NCBI GenBank assembly: GCA_964540005.1
Contig: CAZILN010000308.1
Coordinates: forward strand, 1-25,206
Origin: CAZILN01 sp964540005
GTDB lineage: Bacteria > Bacteroidota > Bacteroidia > Bacteroidales > SM23-62
Reading direction: 5' to 3'
DNA length: 25,206 nt
Shown: in pieces, positions 15,370 through 21,817 of the stretch
How positions within the stretch are numbered: the first letter of the stretch is position 1
How the letters are laid out: every line of letters starts with the position of its first letter
Notes under the pieces: generated by a model
Told to the model about the DNA's origin: nothing
Database searches by the model: none
What the model saw: only the letters and a program-made list of their open reading frames with translations
Translations under genes and position numbers: made by a program

Positions 15370-15470
15370 ATGTTATCTATACTTATTAAACCCATCCAGG
15401 TATCTTGTCTTTTTGTTGCCGGCCTCCCACTTTCGCAACACCAGCCTGGCCGGCGAACCCTTACAGGGTT
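15370..15470. repeat. Repeat element copy 1 (palindromic, infA-rpmJ spacer)
   Basis: This fills most of the 129-nt infA-rpmJ gap. Parts shared with copy 2 at 21622-21798, same orientation: ATGTTATC (15370-15377), TCCAG (15394-15398), a 21-nt identical block at 15410-15430, and a 14-nt block GGCCGGCGAACCCT (15448-15461). The core is GCCGGCC (15418-15424), a 23-nt loop and GGCCGGC (15448-15454). The tail is AACCCT-TAC-AGGGTT (15456-15470), a second small hairpin. Neither hairpin is followed by a U-run on the transcribed strand, so it is not an intrinsic terminator. The infA stop lies 5 nt beyond the tail. Confidence 0.85.
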
Positions 15471-15475
15471 TCATT

Positions 15476-15694
15476 TTATTTATATCTGAATGTTATTCTG
15501 CCTTTTGTTAAATCATATGGTGACATTTCCACCTTTACCCGGTCACCTGGAAGCAGTTTTATATAATGCATCCTCATTTTACCGGAGATATGTGCTGTTA
15601 TCACATGTCCATTTTCCAGTTCTACCCTGAACATTGCATTAGATAATGCTTCAGTAATGGTTCCGTCCTGTTCTATGGAAGGTTGTTTTGCCAT
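15476..15694 (-). CDS. infA: Translation initiation factor IF-1
   Basis: Small S1/OB-fold protein that occupies the A site of the 30S subunit during initiation and works with IF-2 and IF-3. The 72 residues match the family length: MAKQPSIEQDGTITEALSNA, FRVELENGHVITAHISGKMR, LPGDRVKVEMSPYDLTKGRI. It starts 6 nt after map, and the stop codon is followed almost at once by the tail of repeat element copy 1, which separates it from rpmJ by 129 nt. In most relatives I would expect this gap to be short. Confidence 0.98.
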   Translation of the reverse strand: MAKQPSIEQDGTITEALSNAMFRVELENGHVITAHISGKMRMHYIKLLPGDRVKVEMSPYDLTKGRITFRYK

Positions 15695-15700
15695 ATTATT

Positions 15701-16480
15701 TTAATCTGTTATATGTAAAGCTTCTTCTATATATTCAAATGTCGACAGTACATCCGGTTTATCCTGAGCTACGGCAACGGCCAGTTCAAAATGTGCAGAG
15801 GGCTGATCATCCCTGGTCAATATCGTCCATCCGTCTTTAGCCTGTTTGATGAATTTCTCCCCCATGTTGATCATGGGTTCCACACACATGCACATCCCTG
15901 ATTTCAGTTTCAGGCCTGTCCCCTGCTTTCCGTAATTCGGCACTTCCGGTTCTTCATGCAAGGCCCTGCCCAGGCCGTGCCCGACCATTTCCCTGACTAC
16001 TGAATAACCGGCATCTTCAGCATGCTTCTGTACGGCATGACCAATATCTCCAACCCGCTTCCCGTCCCTGGCCTGCTGCAGTCCATGGAACAATGATTCC
16101 CTGGTCACACGGAGAAGCATTTTCAGTTCCTCACTCACTTCTCCCACGGCAAAGGAATATGCCGAATCACCGAAATACTTATTCAGCTGTACCCCGCAAT
16201 CCACTGCAATAATATCTCCTTCCTCCAGAGTACGCCCCGATGGTATCCCGTGAACCACTTCAGAATTTACTGAAGTACAGAGGGTCTTCGGGAATCCGTT
16301 ATATCCCAGAAATGCCGGGATCCCTTTATGGTCCCGGAGATACTCTTCTGCTACCCTGTCAAGCTCAAGTGTGGTAACTCCCGGTTTGATCATTTTTCCT
16401 ACTTCAGCAAGTGTCCTGGAAACCAGCAAATTACTTGCTCTCAGCAGTTCGATCTCTTCCGGGGTCCTAATTGTTACCAT
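15701..16480 (-). CDS. map: Methionine aminopeptidase, type I
   Basis: Removes the initiator methionine from nascent proteins. The 259 residues carry the full pita-bread active site: His77 in VVHGIP, metal ligands Asp94 (VDCGVQLN), Asp105 (FGDSAYSF), His168 (GHGLGRALHEEP), Glu201 (VEPMINMG) and Glu232 (HFELAVAV). The residues after the last Glu are Leu-Ala where most type I enzymes have His-Thr (EHT), a noticeable change next to a metal ligand. No N-terminal SH3-binding or zinc-finger extension is present. It follows secY by 17 nt and precedes infA by 6 nt; adk, common at this place in other phyla, is absent. Confidence 0.97.
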   Translation of the reverse strand: MVTIRTPEEIELLRASNLLVSRTLAEVGKMIKPGVTTLELDRVAEEYLRDHKGIPAFLGYNGFPKTLCTSVNSEVVHGIPSGRTLEEGDIIAVDCGVQLNKYFGDSAYSFAVGEVSEELKMLLRVTRESLFHGLQQARDGKRVGDIGHAVQKHAEDAGYSVVREMVGHGLGRALHEEPEVPNYGKQGTGLKLKSGMCMCVEPMINMGEKFIKQAKDGWTILTRDDQPSAHFELAVAVAQDKPDVLSTFEYIEEALHITD

Positions 16481-16497
16481 TCAAAGAACGTTAATTA

Positions 16498-17838
16498 TTA
16501 AATGGCAGACACACTGCCTGTTCTGCCCTTAATCCTTCCTGATTTCATCAGTCCGTCATAATGCCTCATCAACAGATGACTTTCTATTTGTTGAAGTGTA
16601 TCCAGCACCACTCCCACCATGATCAGCAGGCTGGTTCCTCCGTAGAACCGTGCAAAGGAGGAACTTACTCCGGCCAGCATGGCAAAAGCCGGCATTATAG
16701 CAATAAATGCCAGGAATATAGATCCGGGCAGGGTGATCCTTGACATAACCGTGTCAAGGAACTCAACTGTTTTTCTTCCGGGCTTAACCCCCGGGATGAA
16801 TCCACCGTTTCGTTTCATATCTTCGGCCATCTGTGTAGGGTTAATCGTAACAGCCGTATAGAAATAGGTAAACAATACTATCATTATGGCAAAAACCAGG
16901 TTATACCATAATCCGGTGATGTTGGCAAAGGCTGCTGCAAACCCCGTAAGGGTTTCAGAATTGGCCCAGCCTGCGATGGTTAAGGGGACAAACATAAGGG
17001 CCTGTGCAAAGATGATCGGCATAACCCCGGCAGCGTTAACTTTAAGCGGAATATACTGCCTTACCCCACCGTACTGCTTATTCCCTACTATCCTTTTTGC
17101 ATACTGTACCGGTATCCTGCGGGTACCCTGTACCAAAAGGATGGACATCATGAATACCACAAAGAGTATGACTATCTCTACCAGGAAAGCTACCAGTCCG
17201 CCCCCAAGCTGCTCCAGCCTGGCTCCGAACTCAGCAGTTACGGCGAATGGCAAACGTGCTATGATACCTATCATAATGATCAGGGAAATACCGTTCCCTA
17301 TTCCCCTGTCGGTAATACGTTCTCCCAGCCACATAATAAACATGGTGCCGGCAGCCAGTATGATCACCGAGGAGAAAGTGGCAAAGGGGCCACTTACAAC
17401 AAATGCCGATGCAGGTATCTGTGCATGCAGGTTGGCCAGATAGCTGGGACCCTGTAACAGAAGGATGGCTACGGTCAGGTAACGGGTGATCTGGTTCATT
17501 TTCCTTCTTCCGCTTTCGCCCTCTCTCTGTAACTTCTGGAAATAAGGTATGGCTATACCCAGCAACTGGATTACGATTGATGCCGATATATAGGGCATGA
17601 TCCCGAGGGCAAAGATGGAGGCATTTGAAAAGGCACCCCCCGAGAACATATCCAGCAGTCCGAGCACCCCCGATGCAGTCTGCGCCTTCAATCCGGCCAG
17701 CTGGGATGGATCTATCCCCGGCAGGGTAATAAAACTCCCCAGGCGGTAGATCAGCAGGATGCCAAGAGTATACAGGATCCTGCTTCTCAGGTCCTCAATC
17801 TTCCAGATGTTTTTTATGGTCTCAATTAGGGCTCTCAT
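16498..17838 (-). CDS. secY: Protein translocase channel SecY
   Basis: Central pore of the Sec translocon in the inner membrane; with SecE and SecG it passes unfolded proteins across, driven by SecA, and inserts membrane proteins. The 446 residues contain about ten hydrophobic helices. Recognisable blocks: LGSFITLPGIDPS near the first helix, the plug-region DMFSGGAFSNASIFALGIMP, YISASIVIQLL, the cytosolic loop RRIPVQYAKRIVG, and KPGRKTVEFLDTVMSRITLP in the last SecA/ribosome-contact region. It lies 3 nt after rplO and 17 nt before map, so export capacity rises with ribosome synthesis. Confidence 0.98.
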   Translation of the reverse strand: MRALIETIKNIWKIEDLRSRILYTLGILLIYRLGSFITLPGIDPSQLAGLKAQTASGVLGLLDMFSGGAFSNASIFALGIMPYISASIVIQLLGIAIPYFQKLQREGESGRRKMNQITRYLTVAILLLQGPSYLANLHAQIPASAFVVSGPFATFSSVIILAAGTMFIMWLGERITDRGIGNGISLIIMIGIIARLPFAVTAEFGARLEQLGGGLVAFLVEIVILFVVFMMSILLVQGTRRIPVQYAKRIVGNKQYGGVRQYIPLKVNAAGVMPIIFAQALMFVPLTIAGWANSETLTGFAAAFANITGLWYNLVFAIMIVLFTYFYTAVTINPTQMAEDMKRNGGFIPGVKPGRKTVEFLDTVMSRITLPGSIFLAFIAIMPAFAMLAGVSSSFARFYGGTSLLIMVGVVLDTLQQIESHLLMRHYDGLMKSGRIKGRTGSVSAI

Positions 17839-17841
17839 GCT

Positions 17842-18288
17842 TTAGATTTTTTCTGCGGTTCCTTCCAGTGCTTCTATGGCTTTCTTTGCTGATTCTGAGA
17901 ACGCATGTGCCTTAACATCAAGTTTCACTGTCAGCTTACCATTACCCAGTATCTTAACAAGACTTTTGCGGGAGATGATCCCGTTGTCGATCAGGGTCTG
18001 TACATCAATTTTTGTTAATTTCTTCTTCTCAGCAAGTTCCTGCAGGGTTGATATATTTACCGCTTTATATTCCACGCGGTTTATGTTTTTAAAACCATAT
18101 TTCGGTACACGGCGAATCAGCGGCATCTGTCCCCCTTCAAAGCTATAGTTACGACTATAACCCGAGCGGGATTTCTGACCCTTATGCCCCCTGGTGGCGG
18201 TTCCTCCCTTTCCGGATCCCTGTCCTCTTGCAATTCTTTTCTCTTTCTTTACTGAACCTTTGGCCGGTTTCAAATTGCTTAAATCCAT
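17842..18288 (-). CDS. rplO: 50S ribosomal protein L15
   Basis: Late-assembly large-subunit protein that threads a basic, glycine-rich arm through 23S rRNA. The 148 residues start MDLSNLKPAKGSVKKEKRIA, followed by the arm RGQGSGKGGTATRGHKGQKS, then EGGQMPLIRRVPKYGF and the globular C-terminal half with ISRKSLVKILGNGKL. It sits between rpmD (13-nt gap) and secY (3-nt gap), the standard spc-operon arrangement. Confidence 0.98.
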   Translation of the reverse strand: MDLSNLKPAKGSVKKEKRIARGQGSGKGGTATRGHKGQKSRSGYSRNYSFEGGQMPLIRRVPKYGFKNINRVEYKAVNISTLQELAEKKKLTKIDVQTLIDNGIISRKSLVKILGNGKLTVKLDVKAHAFSESAKKAIEALEGTAEKI

Positions 18289-18301
18289 AATGCTTTTCCT
18301 A

Positions 18302-18484
18302 TTATTTCAGTTCTTCAACAGTAACAAGATGCATGACTTTCCTTACCATCCCCAACACCTGGGGGCTTTTCTCATGCTCGACAGATCTGTTCATTCTTCT
18401 TAATCCCAGTGCATCGAGTGTAAACTTTTGCCGCTTTGTACTTCCTATCCTGCTGCGAACCTGCGTGATTTTTATCTTAGCCAT
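18302..18484 (-). CDS. rpmD: 50S ribosomal protein L30
   Basis: Small large-subunit protein that contacts 5S and 23S rRNA regions; not universal in bacteria. The 60-residue chain fits the family exactly: MAKIKITQVRSRIGSTKRQK, LDALGLRRMNRSVEHEKSPQ, LGMVRKVMHLVTVEE. It lies 15 nt after rpsE and 13 nt before rplO. Nothing unusual is seen. Confidence 0.97.
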   Translation of the reverse strand: MAKIKITQVRSRIGSTKRQKFTLDALGLRRMNRSVEHEKSPQVLGMVRKVMHLVTVEELK

Positions 18485-18499
18485 TTTGTGAACTCTTTT

Positions 18500-19015
18500 T
18501 TAGCCGTTAAACACCTTATTCATCGACACCCCCCGTTGCTGTGCGACCATAAAGGCATCGCGCAGCTCAAGCAGGGCTATAAATGTAGCCTTCACCAGGT
18601 TATGAGGGTTTGAAGAACCTTTGGATTTTGCCAGTACATCCTTTATCCCTACACTCTCCAGCACTGCCCTCATAGCACCACCGGCTTTTACACCGGTACC
18701 ACTGGATGCGGGCTTCAGAAAAACCTTGGCACCTCCGTATTTCGCTAATTGTTCATGCGGGATGGTTCCTTTATAGATAGGAACTTTTATCAGGTTTTTC
18801 TTGGCATCCTCTATGCCTTTTGCAATAGCGGTAGTCACCTCGTTTGCCTTACCCAGGCCATATCCTACTATTCCGTCTTCGTTACCGACTACCACAATAG
18901 CTGAAAAACTGAAGGTCCTTCCTCCCTTGGTAACCTTGGTAACCCTCTGTATGCTGACCAGGCGGTCCTTTAATTCCAGGTCACTGGTTTTAACTCTTCT
19001 GATGCTTGTTGCCAT
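18500..19015 (-). CDS. rpsE: 30S ribosomal protein S5
   Basis: Small-subunit protein at the mRNA entrance that contributes to decoding accuracy together with S4 and S12. The 171 residues show the N-terminal double-stranded-RNA-binding-like domain (LVSIQRVTKVTKGGRTFSFS, VGNEDGIVGYGLGKANEV) and the C-terminal domain (KPASSGTGVKAGGAMRAVLE, SKGSSNPHNLVKATFIALLE). It lies 6 nt after rplR and 15 nt before rpmD. Confidence 0.98.
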   Translation of the reverse strand: MATSIRRVKTSDLELKDRLVSIQRVTKVTKGGRTFSFSAIVVVGNEDGIVGYGLGKANEVTTAIAKGIEDAKKNLIKVPIYKGTIPHEQLAKYGGAKVFLKPASSGTGVKAGGAMRAVLESVGIKDVLAKSKGSSNPHNLVKATFIALLELRDAFMVAQQRGVSMNKVFNG

Positions 19016-19021
19016 GATAAA

Positions 19022-19381
19022 TTAAAATTTTAATCCTCCTTTTCTGGCTGCTTCAGCCAGTTGTTTGATACGACCGTGATACAAGTAACCGCCGCGGTCA
19101 AACACAACGTTTTCAATACCTTTGGCCAGTGATTTTTCGGCTATGAGCTTGCCAACCAGCTGAGCCTGTTCGCTTTTATTGACTCCTTTTTTCTCGGCCA
19201 CTTCCTTGTTCCTCGAAGAGGCTGATACCAGTGTGGTTCCTTCCTTATCATCAACCAGCTGAACATAGATCTGCCTGTTACTCCTGAATACCGACATTCT
19301 GGGACGCTGAGTGGTTCCCGAAAGGTTCTTCCGTATCCTTTTCCTGATTTTATTTCTTCTTTCCTGTTTACTGATAGCCAT
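19022..19381 (-). CDS. rplR: 50S ribosomal protein L18
   Basis: Binds 5S rRNA and, with L5, anchors it in the central protuberance. 119 residues: a very basic N-terminus (KQERRNKIRKRIRKNLSGTT), then RPRMSVFRSNRQIYVQLVDD and the C-terminal FDRGGYLYHGRIKQLAEAAR. It begins 18 nt after rplF and ends 6 nt before rpsE, as in other spc operons. Confidence 0.98.
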   Translation of the reverse strand: MAISKQERRNKIRKRIRKNLSGTTQRPRMSVFRSNRQIYVQLVDDKEGTTLVSASSRNKEVAEKKGVNKSEQAQLVGKLIAEKSLAKGIENVVFDRGGYLYHGRIKQLAEAARKGGLKF

Positions 19382-19399
19382 TTTTCTACAGTTTTCAAA

Positions 19400-19954
19400 T
19401 TACACACTTGCTGCCTTACCTGCCTTACGCCGCAGTACTTCCCCAACATACCTGATCCCCTTGCCTTTATAAGGTTCCGGCGGCCTCAGGGCACGTATCT
19501 TGGATGCCACATGTCCGATCAGCTGCTTGTCGAAGCTGCGCAGGGTAATGATGGGATTGGCACGTCTTTCTGTTTTTGCCTCTACGCTTACTTCGGGGGG
19601 GAGCTCAATTATAACATCATGAGAGAACCCAAGGCTCATTTCAAGCCTCTGTCCTTTAGCCTCAGCCCTGAATCCTACGCCCACCAGTTCCTGCTGGATC
19701 TCGTACCCGGTAGATACGCCATAGATCATATTATTGATAAGGCTCCTGTAAAGTCCGTGTTTTGACTTATGCTCCTTTTGATCTGAGGGCCTGCTCACGA
19801 CGATCTCTTTTTCCTGTATGTCAATCTTAATATCAGGATCAACCTGCTGGGAAAGTTCTCCCTTGGGCCCTTTTACCACGACCAGGTTTTTTGGATCAAC
19901 CGTAACGGTAACCCCTTCTGGCAGTTCGATCGGTAGTTTTCCTATTCTAGACAT
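19400..19954 (-). CDS. rplF: 50S ribosomal protein L6
   Basis: Large-subunit protein beside the sarcin-ricin loop and the factor-binding site. The 184 residues contain two related alpha/beta repeats: SRIGKLPIELPEGVTVTVDP, VSTGYEIQQELVGVGFRAEA, and near the end the L6 signature RPPEPYKGKGIRYVGEVLRR. Its upstream spacer to rpsH is 79 nt, longer than most in the cluster, and carries a short tandem repeat. It precedes rplR by 18 nt. Confidence 0.98.
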   Translation of the reverse strand: MSRIGKLPIELPEGVTVTVDPKNLVVVKGPKGELSQQVDPDIKIDIQEKEIVVSRPSDQKEHKSKHGLYRSLINNMIYGVSTGYEIQQELVGVGFRAEAKGQRLEMSLGFSHDVIIELPPEVSVEAKTERRANPIITLRSFDKQLIGHVASKIRALRPPEPYKGKGIRYVGEVLRRKAGKAASV

Positions 19955-19993
19955 TTTCTTTCTGCTTTATTCTTGCTACTATTTTTCTTTCTT

Positions 19994-20019
19994 CTTTTTA
20001 CTTGCAACTTTTTACTTGC
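19994..20019. repeat. Short tandem repeat in the rpsH-rplF spacer
   Basis: CTTTTTACTTGC occurs twice, at 19994-20005 and 20008-20019, with a 14-nt period. Partial units continue on both sides (ACTTGC at 20021-20026, CTTGCTAC near 19972). The whole 79-nt spacer is nearly pure pyrimidine on the plus strand, so the transcript is a purine-rich GCAAGTAAAAAG array directly before the rplF start. Confidence 0.75.
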
Positions 20020-20033
20020 TACTTGCAGCTTTC

Positions 20034-20429
20034 CTAGTGTACGTAACACAAAACTTCCCCGCCTATATTCATCTTGCGAGCCTCCTTATCTGTCATCACG
20101 CCCTGTGAGGTCGAAACGATGGCTATCCCAAGCCCGTTCAGCACCCTTGGCAATTCCTTCGCACCGGTATACTTCCTTAATCCCGGACGGCTAACCCTCT
20201 TGATGGATTTAATGGCCGGGGATTTTGTCTCTGCATTGTATTTCAGGGCAATCCTGATAAGACCCTGCTTATCGTCTTCTTCAAACTTAAAGCTGAGAAT
20301 ATAGCCCTTCTCCAGGAGTATCTTTGTTATCTCCTTTTTCATATTGGATGCGGGGATCTCAACAATCTTATGTCCGGCCATCAATGCATTACGGACTCTG
20401 GTTAAATAATCTGCTATAGGATCAGTCAT
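20034..20429 (-). CDS. rpsH: 30S ribosomal protein S8
   Basis: Binds the central domain of 16S rRNA early in assembly and, in E. coli, represses the spc operon by binding its mRNA near rplE. The 131 residues start MTDPIADYLTRVRNALMAGH, include RPGLRKYTGAKELPRVLNGL and end with STSQGVMTDKEARKMNIGGE followed by VLCYVH. I did not find an obvious mimic of the rRNA site around rplE here. It lies 18 nt after rpsN; a 79-nt repeat-bearing spacer follows. Confidence 0.98.
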   Translation of the reverse strand: MTDPIADYLTRVRNALMAGHKIVEIPASNMKKEITKILLEKGYILSFKFEEDDKQGLIRIALKYNAETKSPAIKSIKRVSRPGLRKYTGAKELPRVLNGLGIAIVSTSQGVMTDKEARKMNIGGEVLCYVH

Positions 20430-20447
20430 TTCTTTTAATGAATATTT

Positions 20448-20717
20448 TTACCAACTTGCTTTTTTAATTCCCGGAATCAGTCCGGATGCCGCCATTTCGC
20501 GGAATGTAATACGGCTGATGCCGAATTGCCTCATGTAGCCCTTGGGCCTCCCTGTCAGGCTGCACCTGTTGTGCATGCGATTAGGATTTGAGTTTCTCGG
20601 CAATCTGCTCAGTCCGACATAGTCGCCCTCTGCCTTCAGTTTTGCTCTTCTTTTCGCATACTGATCAACCATTTTCCGGCGCTTGCGTTCACGGGCCTTC
20701 ATTGATTCTTTTGCCAT
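20448..20717 (-). CDS. rpsN: 30S ribosomal protein S14, zinc-free long form
   Basis: Head protein of the small subunit. At 89 residues with a long basic N-terminal part (MAKESMKARERKRRKMVDQY) and a single Cys in NRCSLTGRPKGYMRQFGISR, it is the zinc-independent form rather than the 61-residue CxxC type. The C-terminus SGLIPGIKKASW is standard. It lies 11 nt after rplE and 18 nt before rpsH. Together with the zinc-less L36 in the same operon it suggests low zinc demand in these ribosomes. Confidence 0.98.
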   Translation of the reverse strand: MAKESMKARERKRRKMVDQYAKRRAKLKAEGDYVGLSRLPRNSNPNRMHNRCSLTGRPKGYMRQFGISRITFREMAASGLIPGIKKASW

Positions 20718-20728
20718 TGTTGTATATT

Positions 20729-21274
20729 TTATTTTTTAAACGGTATTCCGAATTCACGCAATAATGCAAAACCCTCCTCGTCGGTTTTGGCCGAAGTTAC
20801 AAAAGTGATCTCCATACCAAGGATCTTATTGATCTTGTCGATATCTATCTCCGGGAAGATGATCTGTTCCGTGATACCCATGGTATAATTTCCCCGTCCG
20901 TCAAATTTGTTGCTGACTCCCCGAAAATCCCGGATCCTCGGCAATGCAGCGTTTATCAGTCGTTCCAGGAATTCGTACATGTTGTCACGACGCAGGGTAA
21001 CCCTTGTACCGATGGGCATCTTTCTGCGGAGCTTAAAATTGGATATGTCCTTTTTCGACGTGGCCTGTACCGCTTTCTGTCCGGTAATAAGTGTCAGCTC
21101 CTCCTGGGCAACATCGATCAGCTTCTTATCGGCAACTGCTGCGCCTACTCCCTGATTGATAATAATCTTTTCAAGTTTGGGCACCTGCATGACAGATGTA
21201 TATCCAAACTCCTTCATAAGCACAGGGATGATATCCTCCCTGTATTTTCTTTTTAATTCAAGTACCTGTACCAT
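20729..21274 (-). CDS. rplE: 50S ribosomal protein L5
   Basis: Binds 5S rRNA and contacts the P-site tRNA and S13 across the subunit interface. The 181 residues contain MQVPKLEKIIINQGVGAAVA, the L5 block RRKMPIGTRVTLRRDNMYEF, and NYTMGITEQIIFPEIDIDKI, ending LLREFGIPFKK. Its ATG overlaps the rplX stop codon by one base (TAATG), so translation of the two is probably coupled by re-initiation. It precedes rpsN by 11 nt. Confidence 0.98.
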   Translation of the reverse strand: MVQVLELKRKYREDIIPVLMKEFGYTSVMQVPKLEKIIINQGVGAAVADKKLIDVAQEELTLITGQKAVQATSKKDISNFKLRRKMPIGTRVTLRRDNMYEFLERLINAALPRIRDFRGVSNKFDGRGNYTMGITEQIIFPEIDIDKINKILGMEITFVTSAKTDEEGFALLREFGIPFKK

Positions 21275-21600
21275 TACTTAAGTTCCTCTCCGGATTTTTT
21301 AGAATAACGAACCAGCTTATTTTTATCATTGAGTCTTCTTCCTACCCTGGTCGGCTCTCCTGATGAAGGATCAACTGCCATCAGGTTGGACATATGTATG
21401 GGGGCCTCCTTCTTGATAATCCCTCCCTGCGGATACTGGGCATTTGGCTTGGTATGCTTTGAACCCATGTTGATCCCTTCCACGATTGCCTTGTTTTTAT
21501 CCTTGATCACGTCGAGGACCCTGCCCTGCTGTCCTTTGTATTCGCCGGTATTGACATATACCGTATCACCCTTTTTAATATGTAATTTCTTTTTCTTCAT
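21274..21600 (-). CDS. rplX: 50S ribosomal protein L24
   Basis: Assembly-initiating large-subunit protein at the tunnel exit. From the ATG at 21600 it has 108 residues: a lysine-rich start, MKKKKLHIKKGDTVYVNTGE, the KOW motif continuing YKGQQGRVLDVIKDKNKAIV, and NPSSGEPTRVGRRL-like sequence (VDPSSGEPTRVGRRLNDKNK). A longer reading from a TTG at 21615 would add five residues, but the ATG agrees with the family N-terminus. The start lies inside one copy of a 21-bp direct repeat, and an unusual 217-nt spacer separates it from rplN. The stop overlaps the rplE start by one base. Confidence 0.96.
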   Translation of the reverse strand: MKKKKLHIKKGDTVYVNTGEYKGQQGRVLDVIKDKNKAIVEGINMGSKHTKPNAQYPQGGIIKKEAPIHMSNLMAVDPSSGEPTRVGRRLNDKNKLVRYSKKSGEELK

Positions 21601-21612
21601 TCTCTGTTTATT
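21592..21612. repeat. 21-bp direct repeat, copy at the working rplX start
   Basis: This is identical over 21 bp to 21797-21817. On the transcribed strand it begins AATAAACAGAGA and ends with the rplX start ATGAAGAAA. With the other copy it brackets 184 nt that hold repeat element copy 2, the layout of an insertion with target duplication. Confidence 0.9.
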
Positions 21613-21621
21613 CAAAAGATC

Positions 21622-21798
21622 ATGTTATCAGCACTATATCACCTCCAGTTAAACATGGTGGTTTTTTGTTGCCGGCCTCCCACATCCCATTCAACTGCCA
21701 GGCCGGCGAACCCTCATTTGTATAATTTTTGCTGGTTGATAATATCATTATTTTCTGCTATTATTTTTGAATTATATAATTAATTATTGATGAGGGTT
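21622..21798. repeat. Repeat element copy 2 (palindromic, rplN-rplX spacer)
   Basis: This matches copy 1 at 15370-15470 in the same orientation: ATGTTATC (21622-21629), TCCAG (21644-21648), 21 identical nt at 21663-21683 and GGCCGGCGAACCCT at 21701-21714. The core palindrome is GCCGGCC (21671-21677), a 23-nt loop and GGCCGGC (21701-21707), with one extra T-A pair. The tail arms AACCCTCAT (21709-21717) and ATGAGGGTT (21790-21798) are a perfect 9-bp inverted repeat, but they enclose 72 nt of AT-rich DNA where copy 1 has only 3 nt between six-base arms. No U-run follows on the transcribed strand. Confidence 0.87.
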
Positions 21799-21805
21799 TC
21801 TTCAT
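21761..21805 (-). pseudogene. Vestigial rplX start with 14-codon reading frame
   Basis: Directly after rplN the minus strand repeats the rplX leader and first codons (ATGAAGAAA, ATG at 21805). The frame then enters the inserted sequence and stops after 14 codons: MKKPSSIINYIIQK. It looks like the original rplX start cut off by the insertion. It lies 12 nt after the rplN stop, a spacing normal for this operon. Ribosomes could still initiate here; a functional peptide is not implied. Confidence 0.6.
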
Positions 21806-21817
21806 TCTCTGTTTATT
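21797..21817. repeat. 21-bp direct repeat, copy abutting the rplN stop
   Basis: This is the second perfect copy of 21592-21612. It touches the rplN stop codon (21818-21820), and its other end overlaps by two bases the 9-bp inverted-repeat arm of repeat element copy 2. It contains the vestigial rplX start. Confidence 0.9.

Noticed and set aside
15418..15454. Repeat-element hairpins as intrinsic terminators inside the operon
   Set aside because: On the transcribed strand both GC-rich hairpins are followed by AACAAAAA and not by a U-run, and essential genes lie downstream.
21601..21615. TTG start for rplX giving 113 residues
   Set aside because: The ATG at 21600 matches the L24 N-terminus and lies in the duplicated ancestral leader; the TTG is in inserted sequence.
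21641..21667. CACC...GGTG followed by TTTTTT on the plus strand, terminator-like
   Set aside because: The stem is only four pairs and no plus-strand gene ends here; it is part of the repeat element.
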